A DNA stretch of 46,128 nucleotides, taken from contig NW_013655124.1 in the NCBI RefSeq assembly GCF_000499385.1, positions 7,248 to 53,375 on the forward strand. Direction: 5' to 3'. This document shows positions 45,146-46,128 of this stretch, one piece after another (the first letter of the stretch is position 1; every line of letters begins with the position of its first letter). A model generated the notes under the pieces. The model searched no databases. It worked only from the letters and a program-made list of their open reading frames with translations, and was not told the origin of the DNA. The translations under genes and the position numbers were made by a program. This DNA comes from Eimeria necatrix (taxonomy: Eukaryota; Apicomplexa; Conoidasida; Eucoccidiorida; Eimeriidae).

Positions 45146-45897
45146 GCACACTGCGCACAGACCTCTGGCCGCAGTAAAGGGGGCACGTCCTTTGCTGCTT
45201 CCTCCATGAGTCGCTGTCTGCTCTTTGGCAGCTGCGCCAGCAAGGACTTGAAAAGTCGAACTCTGAAGAAAAAGAAAATTAGGAAAGAGATGAAAATAAA
45301 AAAGAAAAAGATGGGAAAATGATGGACAAAAAAGATAGAAAAAGAGGAAAAGAGATGAGCAGAAACAGACAGAAAAAAAAGGAACGAAATGAACAAAAAA
45401 ACTTTCAAAAAGCCACAAAAGTGCAGTAAAAGCCCAAAGTTCAAAAGTTTCTCTTGTGACAAGTTCCCCCAACTGAAAGCTGCAAAAGATGCTTGAGGTG
45501 TCTGTACACCTGAGTCGCTGGTAAAGGAAGTGGCAGTGCCTTCGCTGCAAAGATGGAGGCCGCACCTGCAGCAGCAGCAGCAGCAGCAGCAGCGGCAGCA
45601 ACAAATCAAAACAGACTTTCAAGTGCAGCAGCTCCTAAACCCTAAACCCTATACCCTAGATCCTAGAGCCTCAGTCCCAAACACTAAACCCCAAACCCCA
45701 AACTGTAAACCCCGGACCCTAGAACCTAAACCCTAAACCCTAAACCCTGGCTGGCTGAGCTGCAGAGAGACAGAGAAGCAGCAGGCCACAGGCAGCAGCA
45801 GCAGCAGCAGCAGCAGCAAAGCGAACCTCCAGCATTTGGCGAACTGGAAATCTGTCGGCCTCTTGAATTGCTTTCAAGGTTTCGTCGACAGAAACTC
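42291..45897 (-). CDS. TBCK: TBCK homologue: TBC domain plus C-terminal rhodanese domain (5' end outside window)
   Basis: Rab-GAP-like TBC protein; human TBCK acts in membrane traffic/mTOR signalling and the FERRY complex. Seven exons close in frame: 45827-45897, 45510-45565, 45163-45262, 44819-44956, 44302-44617, 43323-44172, 42291-43032. Collinear matches to TBCK: RVRLFKSLL, AKDVPPLLRP then IWAAVLGVNY, QYHDLLGSREG, RGLDALAAPLLLL, LDPELALHINRIG, SDMYALSWHLTLFSHVLPLQ, LLWDTLLLQP, then after an Ala-rich linker the rhodanese part VLDVRPRGVFDAFHFKSA ... LPLIVVMGDKEDTG ... LLGGIDAVQ. The usual TBC arginine and glutamine fingers (IxxDxxR, YxQ) are not conserved, and the rhodanese loop lacks Cys, so both domains look non-catalytic. 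The kinase-like N-terminus of TBCK would lie to the right, beyond 46128. Confidence 0.9.
45263..45420 (-). other. Pyrimidine-rich intron end upstream of TBCK exon
   Basis: On the sense (minus) strand this 150-nt stretch is strongly T/C-rich and ends in TTCTTCAG at 45263, the acceptor of exon 45163-45262. It is the counterpart of the T/C tract at 24552-24880 in the giant gene. Confidence 0.7.
45634..45748. repeat. Degenerate interstitial telomere-like array, CCCTAAA on plus strand
   Basis: It contains CCCTAAA units at both ends (45636-45650, 45727-45748) and decayed units (CCCTAGA, CCCCAAA, CCCGGACCCTAGAA) between. It lies in the TBCK intron 45566-45826 and reads TTTAGGG on that gene's sense strand. 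Its decay compared with 24905-24957 suggests greater age. Confidence 0.93.
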
Positions 45898-46043
45898 CTG
45901 AGAAGAGGGCAGTTGAGCATTTCACTGGAGTTAAAAATGAATTAAAATTATTTAAAAATGAATTAAAAATTAAAAGCAAAAAAGAAATCAAAAACAAATT
46001 GCACAAGCATACACCCCAGCAGGCGAGGCGGCGAGCCCCGCGG

Positions 46044-46045
<2 letters not shown>

Positions 46046-46128
<83 letters not shown>
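46046..46128. repeat. (CAG)n microsatellite reaching the window edge
   Basis: An uninterrupted run of more than 26 GCA/CAG units runs to the last base and probably continues. On the sense strand of TBCK it reads CTG, which by the pattern of this window predicts an intron. Confidence 0.95.

Overview
The window looks like nuclear DNA of a coccidian apicomplexan, most likely Eimeria. Three things point there. CAG/CTG triplet runs fill exons and introns and encode long Gln, Ala and Ser homopolymers. Several interstitial arrays of the telomere-like heptamer TTTAGGG/CCCTAAA are present. Repeat-rich blocks alternate sharply with repeat-poor blocks, as described for E. tenella chromosome 1. Genes are intron-rich with ordinary GT-AG introns. 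No bacterial, organellar or viral genes were seen.

Layout. Repeat-rich block 1 (about 0.8-17.4 kb) holds four genes: a USP4/11/15-type ubiquitin hydrolase (minus, 3' end missing), an MLO-like multi-pass membrane protein that appears to carry C-terminal EF-hands (minus), a JMJD6-type JmjC oxygenase (plus, 10 exons that close in frame to 549 aa) and mitochondrial ribosomal protein L16 (minus, 3 exons, 197 aa). Repeat-poor block 1 (about 17.4-20.9 kb) holds two identical tRNA-Arg(CCT) genes and a probable membrane protein gene. Repeat-rich block 2 (about 21-34.4 kb) is one giant plus-strand gene of about 4,390 aa. Its last exons run into repeat-poor block 2 (34.4-42.1 kb), which also contains a 270-aa four-span membrane protein (8 exons) and the U2AF small subunit (4 exons, 252 aa). 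Repeat-rich block 3 (42.2-46.1 kb) is the 3' two thirds of a TBCK homologue (TBC plus rhodanese), whose 5' end lies beyond the window.

The genes are unrelated housekeeping functions (deubiquitination, calcium/membrane, hydroxylation, mitochondrial translation, splicing, Rab/TBC trafficking), not an operon. What unites them is repeat organisation. On the sense strand, triplets read mostly CAG in exons and CTG in introns. Several introns end in (CTG)n-CAG acceptors, the telomere-like arrays are all sense-oriented TTTAGGG, and a palindrome TGTACGTACA recurs seven times. The strongest candidates for something new are the MLO/EF-hand architecture, the strand rule of the repeats and the TGTACGTACA element.
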